From JANPCX01 sp050916095 (GTDB taxonomy: Bacteria; Pseudomonadota; Gammaproteobacteria; Burkholderiales; Burkholderiaceae_C), in assembly GCA_050916095.1 (NCBI GenBank), contig CP050901.1, positions 1,984,001 through 2,048,000 on the forward strand: a stretch of 64,000 nt of DNA, given 5' to 3'. The notes beneath the pieces are model-generated. The model was not told the DNA's origin, did no database searches, and saw only the letters and a program-made list of their open reading frames with translations. Below, in pieces: positions 50,905 to 60,140 of the stretch. The translations under genes and the position numbers were made by a program. Numbering within the stretch: position 1 is the first letter of the stretch; every line of letters starts with the position of its first letter.

Positions 50905-51498
50905 TCACTGTGATGGCGCCCCGACCTTGTTTCCAAGCGAAGTCCCCATGGCGTCGAGTATCAATTGCAGAGGTTTCATTTTTTTGGCCAGTGCGCTCGG
51001 ATCGCCGCCTGAGGACATGGCATTTCTGTAGGACTCCAGCGCCAGGCGCATATGAACATCGCCCAAGTTTTCATGCGCCACGGCATAGCGCGGGTCGGCA
51101 CGGACGGCCGCCTCCAGTGATACCCGTGCCTGCCCTGTTTGTCCGTTTGCGGCTTGCAGTACCGCCAAGTTGTTGTGTGGTTCGGGCAAGTTCGGCAGGT
51201 CTTCGGTCAAGGCCGTGAATACAGCCATGGCCTCAAGTGCCCGGCCGCTTTGTGTCAACGCCGTGCCTTTGAGAAAACGCCACTGTGGGTCGAGCGGACG
51301 AGTCTTTAATGCTTCTTCAATGACCGACATGGCGAGTTCAGTCTGGCCCGACTCAACCAACTTGGCCGCCTTGGAGAAACTCGGCTGAGCCACCGGCGAC
51401 GTGTTCTTTTGGGCAACTTGCGCCATGCCCGTTGAGCAGCATAAAGCGGCAAGCGCCAGAAAACGTGTTGCCCATCGAACCAAGTGTGCGAATGCCAT
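50905..51498 (-). CDS. Exported tetratricopeptide-repeat protein
   Basis: The 197-residue product starts with a signal peptide (FLALAALCCSTGMAQ) and then carries about four TPR units (AAKLVESGQTELAMSVIEEA, PLDPQWRFLKGTALTQSGRA, PEPHNNLAVLQAANGQTGQA, PRYAVAHENLGDVHMRLA). TPRs act as protein-binding scaffolds, here probably in the periplasm. It is first in the run leading to ppiA and lies opposite cysS with a 209-base divergent gap. The specific partner is not known. Confidence 0.85.
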   Translation of the reverse strand: MAFAHLVRWATRFLALAALCCSTGMAQVAQKNTSPVAQPSFSKAAKLVESGQTELAMSVIEEALKTRPLDPQWRFLKGTALTQSGRALEAMAVFTALTEDLPNLPEPHNNLAVLQAANGQTGQARVSLEAAVRADPRYAVAHENLGDVHMRLALESYRNAMSSGGDPSALAKKMKPLQLILDAMGTSLGNKVGAPSQ

Positions 51499-51707
51499 GA
51501 ATTCTGCAAGGAGGAAAGGGGGTGCTGATTCGGTTCGAGCCATCGAAAGTGTGCGGGATATCGAGAGAGTCGCACTGAGGGTGGCCGGTATACTGCCGCT
51601 GATTCTAGGGTCTTCAGCCCTGACGCTCCTGCCTCAACCCTTCCTGAACTGAGTGCCTTGGTAGCCGATCCTCATCTCAGCACCCTGCTCGCCATCCCTG
51701 CTTTTAC

Positions 51708-53096
51708 ATGACTTTGCGATTATTCAACTCACTGTCTCGCAGTCTGGAGACGTTTGTTCCTATCGATCCGTCTCATGTTCGTATGTACGTCTGCGGCATG
51801 ACCGTTTACGACCATTGTCATGTCGGTCATGCTCGTTCCATGACAACCTTCGACGTGGTCGCGCGCTGGCTGAGGGTGCTTGGGTACAAGTTGACCTATG
51901 TGCGCAATGTGACGGACATAGACGACAAAATCATCAAGCGTGCCCTGGAGCGCAACATTCCAATAAAGCAGCTGACAGATGAAATGACTTCGGCAATGCA
52001 CGAGGATGCCGATGCGCTTGGAATCCAGCCGCCTGACTTCGAACCCCGTGCAACTGACCACGTGCCTGGCATGTTGTCCATCATTCAAACCTTGCAGGAC
52101 AAGGGACTGGCTTATCAAAGCAGTAGTGGTGATGTGAACTACGCGGTGAGAAAATTTCCGGCCTATGGAAGGTTGTCTGGCAAAACGCTGGACCAACTGC
52201 GAGCTGGTGAGCGTGTGGCCGTGCAAGATGGCAAGGAAGACCCGTTTGACTTTGTGCTTTGGAAGTCGGCCAAAGCGGACGAACCAGAAGATGCCAAATG
52301 GCCCAGTCCCTACGGCCCAGGAAGACCGGGCTGGCACATCGAGTGCTCAGCGATGAGTTGCGCTTTGTTGGGTGAACATTTCGATATCCACGGCGGGGGC
52401 CTCGATTTGCAGTTTCCCCACCATGAGAACGAAATCGCCCAAAGCGAAGGGGCCAGTGGCAAGCCCTATGTGAATTACTGGATGCACAACGGCTTCTTGA
52501 ACGTTGACAACGAAAAAATGTCCAAGTCTTTGGGCAATTTTTTTACGATCCGCGAGGTGCTTGAGCGGTACGACGGTGAAACCATTCGGTTTCTGATGCT
52601 GCGCACCCACTACCGCAGCCCCTTTAATTTCAGCGATGCACATTTGGACGATGCACGCACTGCGCTCAAGCGCCTGTACACCGCTTTGGACACGCTGGAG
52701 CTGCCCGACGCACAAGACATCGATTGGTCCAACACCGCAGCCGCGAAGTTTCGCGACTCAATGAATGAAGACTTCAATACCCCTGCAGCCCTGGCCGTGA
52801 TGTTTGACCTGGCGGGTGAGGTCAATCGCTCGCGATCCATTCACGCAGCCTTGTTACTCAAACAGTTGGGCAGCACCCTGGGCTTGTTGCAGCAAGCACC
52901 GCGGGCTTACCTGCAAGACGGTGGCCGTGAAGCGGACGCCGACCTGGCCCTCACAGTTCAAGACGCCATCACACGACGCACAGCCGCCAAGGCCGCGCGC
53001 GATTTCGCCCTGGCCGATCAAATTCGCAAAGAGTTGCTCAGCCAAGGGGTGGTGTTGCAAGACTCGCCGCAAGGCACCACCTGGACGAAAGTTTGA
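51708..53096 (+). CDS. cysS: Cysteinyl-tRNA synthetase
   Basis: Class I synthetase charging tRNA-Cys, 462 residues. The HIGH-type motif is DHCHVGHARSMTTFD, and the zinc-binding Cys near the N-terminus is in RMYVCGMTVYDHC. WHIECSAMSCALLGEHFDIH carries the further Cys/His ligands, and KMSKSLGN is the KMSKS loop. Length is standard. The stop overlaps the start of the DNA glycosylase gene by one base (TGATG). Confidence 0.97.
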   Translation: MTLRLFNSLSRSLETFVPIDPSHVRMYVCGMTVYDHCHVGHARSMTTFDVVARWLRVLGYKLTYVRNVTDIDDKIIKRALERNIPIKQLTDEMTSAMHEDADALGIQPPDFEPRATDHVPGMLSIIQTLQDKGLAYQSSSGDVNYAVRKFPAYGRLSGKTLDQLRAGERVAVQDGKEDPFDFVLWKSAKADEPEDAKWPSPYGPGRPGWHIECSAMSCALLGEHFDIHGGGLDLQFPHHENEIAQSEGASGKPYVNYWMHNGFLNVDNEKMSKSLGNFFTIREVLERYDGETIRFLMLRTHYRSPFNFSDAHLDDARTALKRLYTALDTLELPDAQDIDWSNTAAAKFRDSMNEDFNTPAALAVMFDLAGEVNRSRSIHAALLLKQLGSTLGLLQQAPRAYLQDGGREADADLALTVQDAITRRTAAKAARDFALADQIRKELLSQGVVLQDSPQGTTWTKV

Positions 53097-53776
53097 TGTC
53101 CACACGCAGCAAGACCGCAACAAACGCTGACACGGTGGCTCCAGAGGTCACCCCCGGGTATTGGGATGAGGCTTGTAAGCATCTGTCCAAACGCGACCGC
53201 GTCATGCGCAAGCTGATTCCGCAGTTTGGTCAAGCCCGTTTGCAAAGTCGCGGTGACGCTTTCACGACCTTGGCGCGGTCCATTGTGGGACAACAAATAT
53301 CGGTCAAAGCCGCTCAATCGGTGTGGGAGCGTTTTGTCCTGGCGACGCAGTGCAAAGCCCACCGCATGGAGCCGCAGGCGGTGTTGGGGTTGGAGACGGC
53401 CCAGTTGCGCTCAGCGGGGTTGTCGGCTCGTAAGGTGGAGTATCTCAGTGATTTGGCCCGCCACTTCAGCGACGGTGCAGTGCATGTCGCCCAGTGGAAA
53501 GCCATGGACGACGAAGCCATCATTGACGAACTGGTCGCCATCCGGGGAATTGGGCGCTGGACCGCAGAGATGTTCTTGATTTTTTATCTGATGCGACCCA
53601 ACGTGTTGCCACTGGATGATCTGGGATTGATCAAAGGCATCAGCTTGAACTATTTCAGTGGTGAACCCGTTTCTCGCGCGGAAGCCCGGGAAGTCGGGGA
53701 CGCCTGGGCGCCGTATAGATCGGTAGCCACTTGGTATCTTTGGCGCAGCCTGGATCCCGTCCCGGTAGACTATTAA
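53096..53776 (+). CDS. alkA: DNA-3-methyladenine glycosylase II (AlkA-like, HhH-GPD)
   Basis: Base-excision repair enzyme of 226 residues, lacking the N-terminal beta domain of E. coli AlkA but with the complete HhH-GPD fold. SIVGQQISVKAAQSVWERF opens the domain, the hairpin is VAIRGIGRWTAEMFLIF, and the catalytic Asp is in VLPLDDLGLIKGI. ATG at 53096 chosen over TTG at 53093. Likely co-transcribed with cysS and accA, a common Burkholderiales order. Confidence 0.92.
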   Translation: MSTRSKTATNADTVAPEVTPGYWDEACKHLSKRDRVMRKLIPQFGQARLQSRGDAFTTLARSIVGQQISVKAAQSVWERFVLATQCKAHRMEPQAVLGLETAQLRSAGLSARKVEYLSDLARHFSDGAVHVAQWKAMDDEAIIDELVAIRGIGRWTAEMFLIFYLMRPNVLPLDDLGLIKGISLNYFSGEPVSRAEAREVGDAWAPYRSVATWYLWRSLDPVPVDY

Positions 53777-53799
53777 CTTCGGCACATAGGATCAATCCA

Positions 53800-54771
53800 A
53801 TGAGCAAACGGCATTTTTTAGAGTTCGAGCAGCCTGTGGCTGACTTGGAAAGCAAAATTGAAGAGCTGCGCTACGTGCAAAGCGAATCCGCAGTGGATAT
53901 CTCCGAAGAGATCGACAGACTGAGTGTCAAGAGCCAACAGCTCACCAAAGACATCTATTCCAGTCTGACCCCATGGCAGGTCACGCAAACCGCGCGCCAC
54001 CCGCAGCGGCCTTATACGCTGGACTACGTTGCCGACATCTTCACTGACTTCCAAGAGTTGCACGGCGATCGTCACTTTGCAGACGACCAATCTATCGTCG
54101 GCGGTTTGGCGCGTTTCAATGGCCAGGCCTGCATGGTGCTTGGGCATCAAAAAGGCCGAGACACCAAAGAGCGTGGTTTGCGCAACTTTGGCATGTCCCG
54201 CCCCGAGGGTTACCGCAAAGCGTTGCGGTTGATGAAGTTGGCTGAAAAATTTGGTATTCCGGTGTTCACTTTCGTGGATACACCTGGGGCCTATCCAGGT
54301 ATTGGTGCAGAAGAGCGCGGCCAATCTGAAGCCATTGGCCGCAATATTTTCGAAATGGCACAACTCGAAGTACCCATCATCACCACCATCATTGGTGAGG
54401 GCGGATCCGGTGGTGCTTTGGCCATCAGTGTGGCCGACCAAGTGCTGATGTTGCAGTACGCTGTTTATTCGGTGATTTCGCCGGAAGGCTGTGCTTCCAT
54501 TTTGTGGAAGACCGCAGAAAGAGCGTCCGATGCTGCTGAAGCCCTGGGTATCACAGCACACCGCCTGAAAGCCCTGGGGCTGGTTGACAAAATCGTCAAC
54601 GAACCCGTGGGTGGTGCGCAGCGCGATCCGAAACAAATGTCGGCCTACCTCAAACGCGCGCTCAATGACGCGCTGCGCCAAGTCAGCGACCTCAAGGTCA
54701 AAGAGTTGCTGCAGCGTCGTTACGAACGTTTGCAGTCCTACGGTCGTTTCACCGACACCACTGAGCGCTAA
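53800..54771 (+). CDS. accA: Acetyl-CoA carboxylase carboxyltransferase subunit alpha
   Basis: The alpha subunit of the transferase makes malonyl-CoA for fatty acid synthesis together with AccD. The 323-residue product starts SKRHFLEFEQPVADLESKIE, then shows GDRHFADDQSIVGGLARF, FTFVDTPGAYPGIGAEERGQ and IGEGGSGGALAI, all AccA hallmarks. AGGA precedes the ATG at 53800. accD is not in the window. Confidence 0.97.
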   Translation: MSKRHFLEFEQPVADLESKIEELRYVQSESAVDISEEIDRLSVKSQQLTKDIYSSLTPWQVTQTARHPQRPYTLDYVADIFTDFQELHGDRHFADDQSIVGGLARFNGQACMVLGHQKGRDTKERGLRNFGMSRPEGYRKALRLMKLAEKFGIPVFTFVDTPGAYPGIGAEERGQSEAIGRNIFEMAQLEVPIITTIIGEGGSGGALAISVADQVLMLQYAVYSVISPEGCASILWKTAERASDAAEALGITAHRLKALGLVDKIVNEPVGGAQRDPKQMSAYLKRALNDALRQVSDLKVKELLQRRYERLQSYGRFTDTTER

Positions 54772-54844
54772 GACCACCCTCGTGGTTTCATGGCGCTTGA
54801 GTGCGTAGGGGCGCTGAGTCAGCCTCAAGCTCGAGGCAGTTGAT

Positions 54845-56167
54845 ATGTCAACAGACCCCCATCACCGGCCTGTGGTCGCTGTGGCCTACAGCGGTGGCCG
54901 AGATTCCACGGCACTCTTGCATGCCACGTGGCGCGCGGCGCAGGACGAGGGTGGCTGGACTGTGCTGGCACTGCATGTTCACCATGGATTGAGCAAGCAA
55001 GCGGACGCGTGGTTGGCGCATGCACAACAGCAGTGCGCGCAGTGGGCCTCTCAGGGAGCCCCGCTGCTTTTTGACTCGCGGCGTATTCAGGTTCGGCCAG
55101 AAAGCGGTGAAAGTATCGAGGCCTGGGCGCGGCGTGAGCGTTACCGCGCCTTGACCGAGATGGCCCGAGCTGCGGGTGCCGATGTGGTGCTGCTGGCCCA
55201 CCACCGTCAAGACCAAGCGGAAACCTTCTTGCTGCAAGCCTTGCGCGGGGCAGGGGTGGCCGGTTTGGCCGCCATGCCTAAGCAGGCCGAGCGTGACGGT
55301 ATGGTTTGGTGTCGCCCTTGGTTGCAGCATTCGCGTGAAACGATTGAACACTATGTTCGGTTGCACGGTTTGTCCTATGTTGACGACGACAGCAACACCG
55401 ACACCCGGTTCGCCCGCAACCGCTTGCGCTCATTGGTTTGGCCCGCGTTAACGCAGGCGTTTCCGCAGGCGCAAGAGTCCCTGGCCGACGCAGCGACCTG
55501 GGCCCAGCAAGCCCTGGATGTGACGCAAGAACGGGCGGACAACGATCTGGCGCTGGTGGCGCCCGATGGTCACACCCTGCAGTTGGGGCCTTGGTTGACG
55601 CTGTCTCTTGCTCGGCGCAGCAATGCCTTGCGGGATTGGGTGTTGAAGGTGTCAGGTCAGGCGGCATCGTCGGCACTGATTCAACGTTTGCTTGTCGAAC
55701 TGCCAGAGCAGGGAAGTGCGACTTGGTCGCACGCCGGCGGCGGGTTGCGTCGTTATCGGGCGCGCTTGACCTGGAGCGCGAGGGAGCAAAACGTCACTGA
55801 GCGTTTGGCGGGGCAACCACGTGGCCAACTTCGCGTGCGCCGCGCAGGCATCTATCGGCTGGCAGATTGGGGTGGCCAGTTGCGGGTTCAACGTGTCGCG
55901 CAAAACGGTATCCCCATGGCTTGGCTGGGCGAACTGGCCCTTTTGCCGCGAACCGGTGGCGAGCGTTTTCAAGCGGGTTTGGGCAGACCGCCACGCAGCC
56001 TGAAGAAGCAGTTTCAGGCGGCGGCCGTGCCTGACTGGGAGCGAAATGGTCCCTTGATCTACAGCGGTGGTCAGCTGATTTTTGTGCCCGGCTTGGGGCT
56101 GGATGCCCGTGTTCTGGCCTTACCCGGTCAGGCCCAAGCCATGCTCTTTTGGGAGCCGTTGGATTGA
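54845..56167 (+). CDS. tilS: tRNA(Ile)-lysidine synthase
   Basis: TilS modifies C34 of tRNA-Ile(CAU) to lysidine, making it read AUA. The 440-residue product has the PP-loop VAYSGGRDSTALLHA, LLAHHRQDQAETFLLQALRG and SYVDDDSNTDTRFARNRLR, all typical of TilS, and a C-terminal substrate-binding domain (RTGGERFQAGLGRPPRSLKK). It lies 73 bases after accA. A small GC hairpin (56214-56230) lies between it and lysC but has no T-run. Confidence 0.95.
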   Translation: MSTDPHHRPVVAVAYSGGRDSTALLHATWRAAQDEGGWTVLALHVHHGLSKQADAWLAHAQQQCAQWASQGAPLLFDSRRIQVRPESGESIEAWARRERYRALTEMARAAGADVVLLAHHRQDQAETFLLQALRGAGVAGLAAMPKQAERDGMVWCRPWLQHSRETIEHYVRLHGLSYVDDDSNTDTRFARNRLRSLVWPALTQAFPQAQESLADAATWAQQALDVTQERADNDLALVAPDGHTLQLGPWLTLSLARRSNALRDWVLKVSGQAASSALIQRLLVELPEQGSATWSHAGGGLRRYRARLTWSAREQNVTERLAGQPRGQLRVRRAGIYRLADWGGQLRVQRVAQNGIPMAWLGELALLPRTGGERFQAGLGRPPRSLKKQFQAAAVPDWERNGPLIYSGGQLIFVPGLGLDARVLALPGQAQAMLFWEPLD

Positions 56168-56254
56168 GGGAGTGCCGGTATGCAGTCGACCGGCTAAAAT
56201 TCAGGGTTTACGCGGGGCAGCCGTTGCCCCGTCCCTCCTGACTCTTCAACAACC

Positions 56255-57523
56255 ATGGCACTCATAGTTCACAAGTACGGCGGCACCTCCATGGGGTCGA
56301 CCGAGCGCATTCGTAATGTCGCCAAACGCGTCGCCAAATGGGCCCGGGCAGGGCACCAAATGGTGGTCGTGCCTTCAGCAATGAGTGGCGAGACCAATCG
56401 TCTCTTGGGTTTGGCCAAAGAACTCTCTCCGGAATCGGTCACGCCTGCTTTGCAGCGTGAGCTCGACGCCATTGCCTGCACAGGCGAGCAAGTTTCCGTT
56501 GGTTTGCTGGCCATTGCCTTGCAAGCCGAGGGCATGCAAGCGGTGAGTTATGCCGGTTGGCAAGTGCCTATCAAAACTGACAGCGCTTTCACCAAAGCAC
56601 GCATTGAGAGCATTGACGATGCGCGTGTGCGCGCCGACTTGGCTGCGGGCAAGGTGGTGATCATCACCGGCTTCCAAGGGGTGGATCCAGACGGCAACAT
56701 CACCACGCTGGGGCGCGGTGGTTCGGACACCTCGGCGGTGGCGGTTGCCGCGGCCATGAAGGCAGACGAATGTTTGATTTACACCGACGTCGATGGTGTC
56801 TACACCACCGACCCGCGTGTGGTCTCGGAGGCGCGCCGCCTGCACACCATCAGCTTTGAAGAAATGCTCGAGATGGCCAGCCTCGGTTCCAAGGTGCTGC
56901 AAATTCGTTCGGTCGAGTTTGCCGGCAAGTACCGCGTGCCGCTGCGTGTCCTGTCCAGCTTCACCCCTTGGGACATCGCCATTGACGAAGAGGCCCACTC
57001 GGGCACCCTGATTACTTTTGAGGAAGACGTAAAAATGGAACAAGCCGTTGTATCGGGCATTGCCTTTAACCGTGACGAAGCCAAGATCAGCTTGCTCGGC
57101 GTGCCCGACAAGCCTGGCATCGCGTTCCAAATTCTGGGCCCAGTGGCCAAGGCCAATATCGACGTGGACGTGATCATTCAAAACGTCTCGCATGACGGCA
57201 AGACCGACTTTTCCTTCACCGTACACCGCAACGACTATGCACGCACCATGGAGTTGCTCAAGACCGTGGTGATCCCCAAGACGGGTGCGGCTGACCTGGC
57301 GGGCGACACCAAAATTTGCAAGGTCAGCATCGTGGGCATCGGCATGCGCTCTCATGTGGGCGTTGCCAGCAAGATGTTCCAGTCGCTGAGTGAAGAAGGC
57401 ATCAACATTCAAATGATCACCACCAGCGAGATCAAAACCAGCGTGGTCATCGACGAAAAATACATGGAATTGGCCGTGCGTGCGTTGCACAAAGCCTTCG
57501 ACTTGGATCAGGCACCTGCTTAA
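56255..57523 (+). CDS. lysC: Aspartate kinase
   Basis: First step of the lysine/threonine/methionine branch: phosphorylation of aspartate. The 422-residue product starts ALIVHKYGGTSMGSTERI (the KYGGTS motif), has TLGRGGSDTSAVAVAAAMKA and TDVDGVYTTDPR, and carries two ACT domains in the C-terminal third (KISLLGVPDKPGIAFQIL, KVSIVGIGMRSHVGVASKMF) for feedback control. Length matches single-function LysC. It is the last core gene before the tRNA-Ser and genomic island. Confidence 0.97.
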   Translation: MALIVHKYGGTSMGSTERIRNVAKRVAKWARAGHQMVVVPSAMSGETNRLLGLAKELSPESVTPALQRELDAIACTGEQVSVGLLAIALQAEGMQAVSYAGWQVPIKTDSAFTKARIESIDDARVRADLAAGKVVIITGFQGVDPDGNITTLGRGGSDTSAVAVAAAMKADECLIYTDVDGVYTTDPRVVSEARRLHTISFEEMLEMASLGSKVLQIRSVEFAGKYRVPLRVLSSFTPWDIAIDEEAHSGTLITFEEDVKMEQAVVSGIAFNRDEAKISLLGVPDKPGIAFQILGPVAKANIDVDVIIQNVSHDGKTDFSFTVHRNDYARTMELLKTVVIPKTGAADLAGDTKICKVSIVGIGMRSHVGVASKMFQSLSEEGINIQMITTSEIKTSVVIDEKYMELAVRALHKAFDLDQAPA

Positions 57524-57591
57524 TCTTTTCACTATTGAGCCATTGCGCATAGCGAGCACCTCGCTTGAGGTTAGAATGCTGCTTGGTTTTA

Positions 57592-57684
57592 GGAGCTGTG
57601 ACCGAGTGGCCGAAGGTGCTCCCCTGCTAAGGGAGTATGTGGGCAAAACCTGCATCGAGGGTTCGAATCCCTCCGGCTCCGCCA
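57592..57684 (+). tRNA. tRNA-Ser (anticodon GCU)
   Basis: 93 bases including the encoded CCA. The acceptor pairs GGAGCTG with CGGCTCC (one G-T), the D-loop is GACCGAGTGGCCGAAGG, the anticodon stem CTCCC/GGGAG encloses CTGCTAA with GCT in the centre, a long variable arm marks it as class II, and the T-loop is GGTTCGAATCC. An integrase gene begins 190 bases downstream, so the 3' end is the probable attachment site of the island. Confidence 0.96.
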
Positions 57685-57874
57685 AGAACTGCCAACAAAT
57701 CTCCACGATGGCAGTCAAAAACCAACAAAAACCGGTGCAAAATCAATCACTTAGCGCCGGTCAGATTCCAACAAAGCCCCACACAAAACCACAGGTTTCC
57801 ACAGTCGCCCCCACCGTGGCTGTTGGTATTTCTGTAGGCACCCGGCGCTCGGGGCGCCCCAGGATGCCTACACC

Positions 57875-59044
57875 GTGGCCACAAATACTCTCTCTGATGC
57901 CCGCATTCGGTCGCTGAAGCCTAGCGACAAGTCGCAAAAGTTTTTTGATGGCGGAGGCCTGCACCTTGTGGTGACCGCCAAGGGGGCCAGGGTGTGGCGC
58001 GTGGCCTACCGGGTCGCTGGCAAGCCGCAGACTGCCAGCCTGGGCCCATACCCTGCAGTGACGCTGGCCGAGGCCAGGGCCAAGCGCGACGCAATCCACG
58101 CTCAGCTTCGTGATGGAGCAGACCCGAGGGAGTCAAAGGCCAAGAAGCCAAGGGCTGCCGTGACGCTGCGCGAAGCCCGCATCACCTACTGGGCTGGCCG
58201 CAATGATGTGTCGGCTGGCTACCGGTCGAATGCCGAGCGGGCGATTGAGTTGCACATTGAGCCGCTGCTGGGGGACCGGGACATTGGCGGCATCAGCCGC
58301 GACGACCTACTGGATGCCCTTAAGCGCATGGACGCCGCCGGGCTCTACGTTTACGTGCGCAAGACCCGCATGTGGCTGGGCCTGGTGTGGGATTGGGCTG
58401 TTGAGCATGGCCACGCGGCCGTCAACGTGCCGGCGCTCATCAAGCCCGAGAAGGCATTCGGCAAGGCCAGCGTGAAGCACTTTGCCGCGCTGGAGCTGAC
58501 CGAGATTCCCGACTTCATGGCACGGCTGGCCATGGAGAGCCGCATTCAGTCGGTGCTGGGCTGCCTGCTGCTGGCCTACACATGGGTGCGTACCACCGAG
58601 CTGCGCATGATGAAGTGGACCGAGATTGACGGCGACCTGTGGCGCATCCCCAAGGAGCGCATGAAGATGAAGCGCGATCACCTTGTGCCGCTGTCGCCTC
58701 AGGCGCTGGCGCTGCTTGACGAGCTGAAGGCGCGGTCGCGTGGGTCCGAGTACGTGTTCCCGTCAGATCGCAGGCTTGACCGGCCCATGTCGGAGAACTC
58801 GATTCTTTACCTGCTTCACCGCATGGGCTACAAGGGCCGCATGACTGGCCACGGCTTCAGGAGTGTGGCGTCCACATGGGCCAACGAAGCCGGGCATGCC
58901 TCCGACGCCATCGAGCGCCAACTTGCTCACGTTCCGAGCGACGACGTGCGCGCTGCTTACAACCGCGCCGAGTTCATGCCTGCGCGGCGAGTGATGCTTC
59001 AGGCGTGGGCAGACTGGCTGGGGGCTGCTCTGTCTCGGCCTTAA
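57875..59044 (+). CDS. Tyrosine recombinase/integrase, tRNA-Ser-associated (DUF4102 type)
   Basis: The 389-residue integrase has the N-terminal DUF4102 arm-binding domain (FFDGGGLHLVVTAKGARVWR, GPYPAVTLAEARAKRD), a core-binding domain and the catalytic domain. Catalytic residues are visible: Arg in TWVRTTELRMMKW, His-x-x-Arg in GHGFRSVASTWANE, His in LAHVPSDDVRAAYNR, and the nucleophile Tyr in the same motif. The start is GTG at 57875. This P4/CP4-57-like class normally integrates into tRNA genes, which fits its place 190 bases after tRNA-Ser. Its 3' end overlaps the convergent next gene by 71 bases. Confidence 0.94.
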   Translation: MATNTLSDARIRSLKPSDKSQKFFDGGGLHLVVTAKGARVWRVAYRVAGKPQTASLGPYPAVTLAEARAKRDAIHAQLRDGADPRESKAKKPRAAVTLREARITYWAGRNDVSAGYRSNAERAIELHIEPLLGDRDIGGISRDDLLDALKRMDAAGLYVYVRKTRMWLGLVWDWAVEHGHAAVNVPALIKPEKAFGKASVKHFAALELTEIPDFMARLAMESRIQSVLGCLLLAYTWVRTTELRMMKWTEIDGDLWRIPKERMKMKRDHLVPLSPQALALLDELKARSRGSEYVFPSDRRLDRPMSENSILYLLHRMGYKGRMTGHGFRSVASTWANEAGHASDAIERQLAHVPSDDVRAAYNRAEFMPARRVMLQAWADWLGAALSRP

Positions 59045-59624
59045 GTGCTTCGAGAAACAATGGCCATAGTGCGCCCCAGAAGTTCGTGGCGCACGGTTTC
59101 GGCCTCGTCTGAATGTACTCCCAGGGCTCATTCAAGAACCCGGCTGCGTCGGGGAGCCGATCAAGCCGAAGGCTGTCGGCCGCATTGCCCAAGGCGCGAA
59201 CCCAGTCGTTCTCTGAGCAGGTTGCCTCGCTTTCGCAGTCGTCGAGTGCATCCCACAACGCGCGAGCATCGGCCTTGCTAAGCCAGGTGCTGCGGCGGTT
59301 TTCAATGATGCGCCTACGCATGGCGAGCATTGACCCGTCGCCGTCGAATTCCTCCAGTTTCGCGCCCATGAACTTTCCGAAGGCGTATTCAAATTCGATT
59401 CCCTGCAGGAACTTCTTGAACGGGTTCGCGCAGGCCGTCCATATATAGCCCCAGGTGCCGAAGCTGGATTGGATGGTGATTTCGCCGCAGTAGTAAGTGC
59501 CCTCGTGCTTCGTTCCTACGTTGGCTGCGCGTTGCCAGCAGTGCAGCGTGATGTTCGCCCACTCGCCGCCTCGCTTGCCGTCGCGCACTTCGTAGCACTC
59601 CCGCGTTGTCTTAGTCACTGGCAT
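58974..59624 (-). CDS. Hypothetical island protein
   Basis: 216 residues, no family recognised. Aromatic-rich beta-like N-terminal part (WANITLHCWQRAANVGTKHE, FGTWGYIWTACANPFKKFLQ) and a helical C-terminal part with WLSKADARALWDALDDCESE. The C-terminal 23 codons overlap the integrase gene on the other strand. It is the last gene of the minus-strand train. AAGGAGAACTTG-type sequence before the ATG supports translation. Confidence 0.65.
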   Translation of the reverse strand: MPVTKTTRECYEVRDGKRGGEWANITLHCWQRAANVGTKHEGTYYCGEITIQSSFGTWGYIWTACANPFKKFLQGIEFEYAFGKFMGAKLEEFDGDGSMLAMRRRIIENRRSTWLSKADARALWDALDDCESEATCSENDWVRALGNAADSLRLDRLPDAAGFLNEPWEYIQTRPKPCATNFWGALWPLFLEALKAETEQPPASLPTPEASLAAQA

Positions 59625-59640
59625 TTCAAGTTCTCCTTGA

Positions 59641-59859
59641 TCACGGCAAGTTAATCCCGGCAGCCCGCAGTGTGCTCACCCGCCAACCCACACTTTGCTG
59701 CGTCAGCTGCACGTCGGCCTTGGGCAGCTTGTTGGCCTTACGCCAGCGGCGGACAGTTTCGCTGCTGCACGCCAATTCTTTGGGGAGGTCGGCGAGCCAG
59801 ATCACGCGGTCTGCTGGTGCTGCTTCAGTGCGCTGGTCGGTTGTTGCTGCTGTGCTCAT
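59641..59859 (-). CDS. Small helix-turn-helix protein, excisionase/AlpA-like
   Basis: 72 residues. VIWLADLPKELACSSETVRR followed by WRKANKLPKADVQLTQQSVG looks like the winged HTH of small excisionases and phage-type regulators, with Trp in the recognition helix. ATG at 59859 overlaps the upstream stop by one base (TGATG); a longer frame to 59991 has no support. Position next to the integrase gene fits a recombination-directionality role, which is inference. Confidence 0.6.
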   Translation of the reverse strand: MSTAATTDQRTEAAPADRVIWLADLPKELACSSETVRRWRKANKLPKADVQLTQQSVGWRVSTLRAAGINLP

Positions 59860-60140
59860 CACGTCCCTTTCTGCTGGTAGCCCATCCGTGTGTCCCCGGC
59901 GCCCAGTGCTTTGATGATCGTATTGGTGAGCACTGAGGCAATTTCGTGGCGGGACTTCATGGTCTTTTCGATGGTTAGAGGGTCGGTGCACAGGTAGCGA
60001 CCGAAACCGTCGGCCGTGCCGTCTGGCAAATCAATGTGCCTGATGGCGTCTTCCACGATCCACATGTCCATTTCTTGATCGACGGCGATGCGCCTGCCGT
60101 AGCGGTCGATCTCGACGATCAGCGTTACTTTTGCGCTCAT
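59859..60140 (-). CDS. Hypothetical island protein
   Basis: 93 residues, Asp/Ile-rich, with no recognised family (VTLIVEIDRYGRRIAVDQEM, then WIVEDAIRHIDLPDGTADGF). It overlaps both neighbours (start ATGA with the upstream gene, stop TGATG with the HTH gene), which supports it as a real co-translated gene. A preceding AAGGAA matches a ribosome-binding site. Confidence 0.6.
   Translation of the reverse strand: MSAKVTLIVEIDRYGRRIAVDQEMDMWIVEDAIRHIDLPDGTADGFGRYLCTDPLTIEKTMKSRHEIASVLTNTIIKALGAGDTRMGYQQKGT

Noticed and set aside
56375..57718. 447-codon open frame antisense to lysC and running into the tRNA
   Set aside because: Crosses the tRNA-Ser gene and has no family features.
57685..57874. 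Additional attC or att repeat between tRNA-Ser and integrase
   Set aside because: Only weak partial pairing (GGTGC/GCGCC) and no R boxes; no repeat of the tRNA 3' end found.
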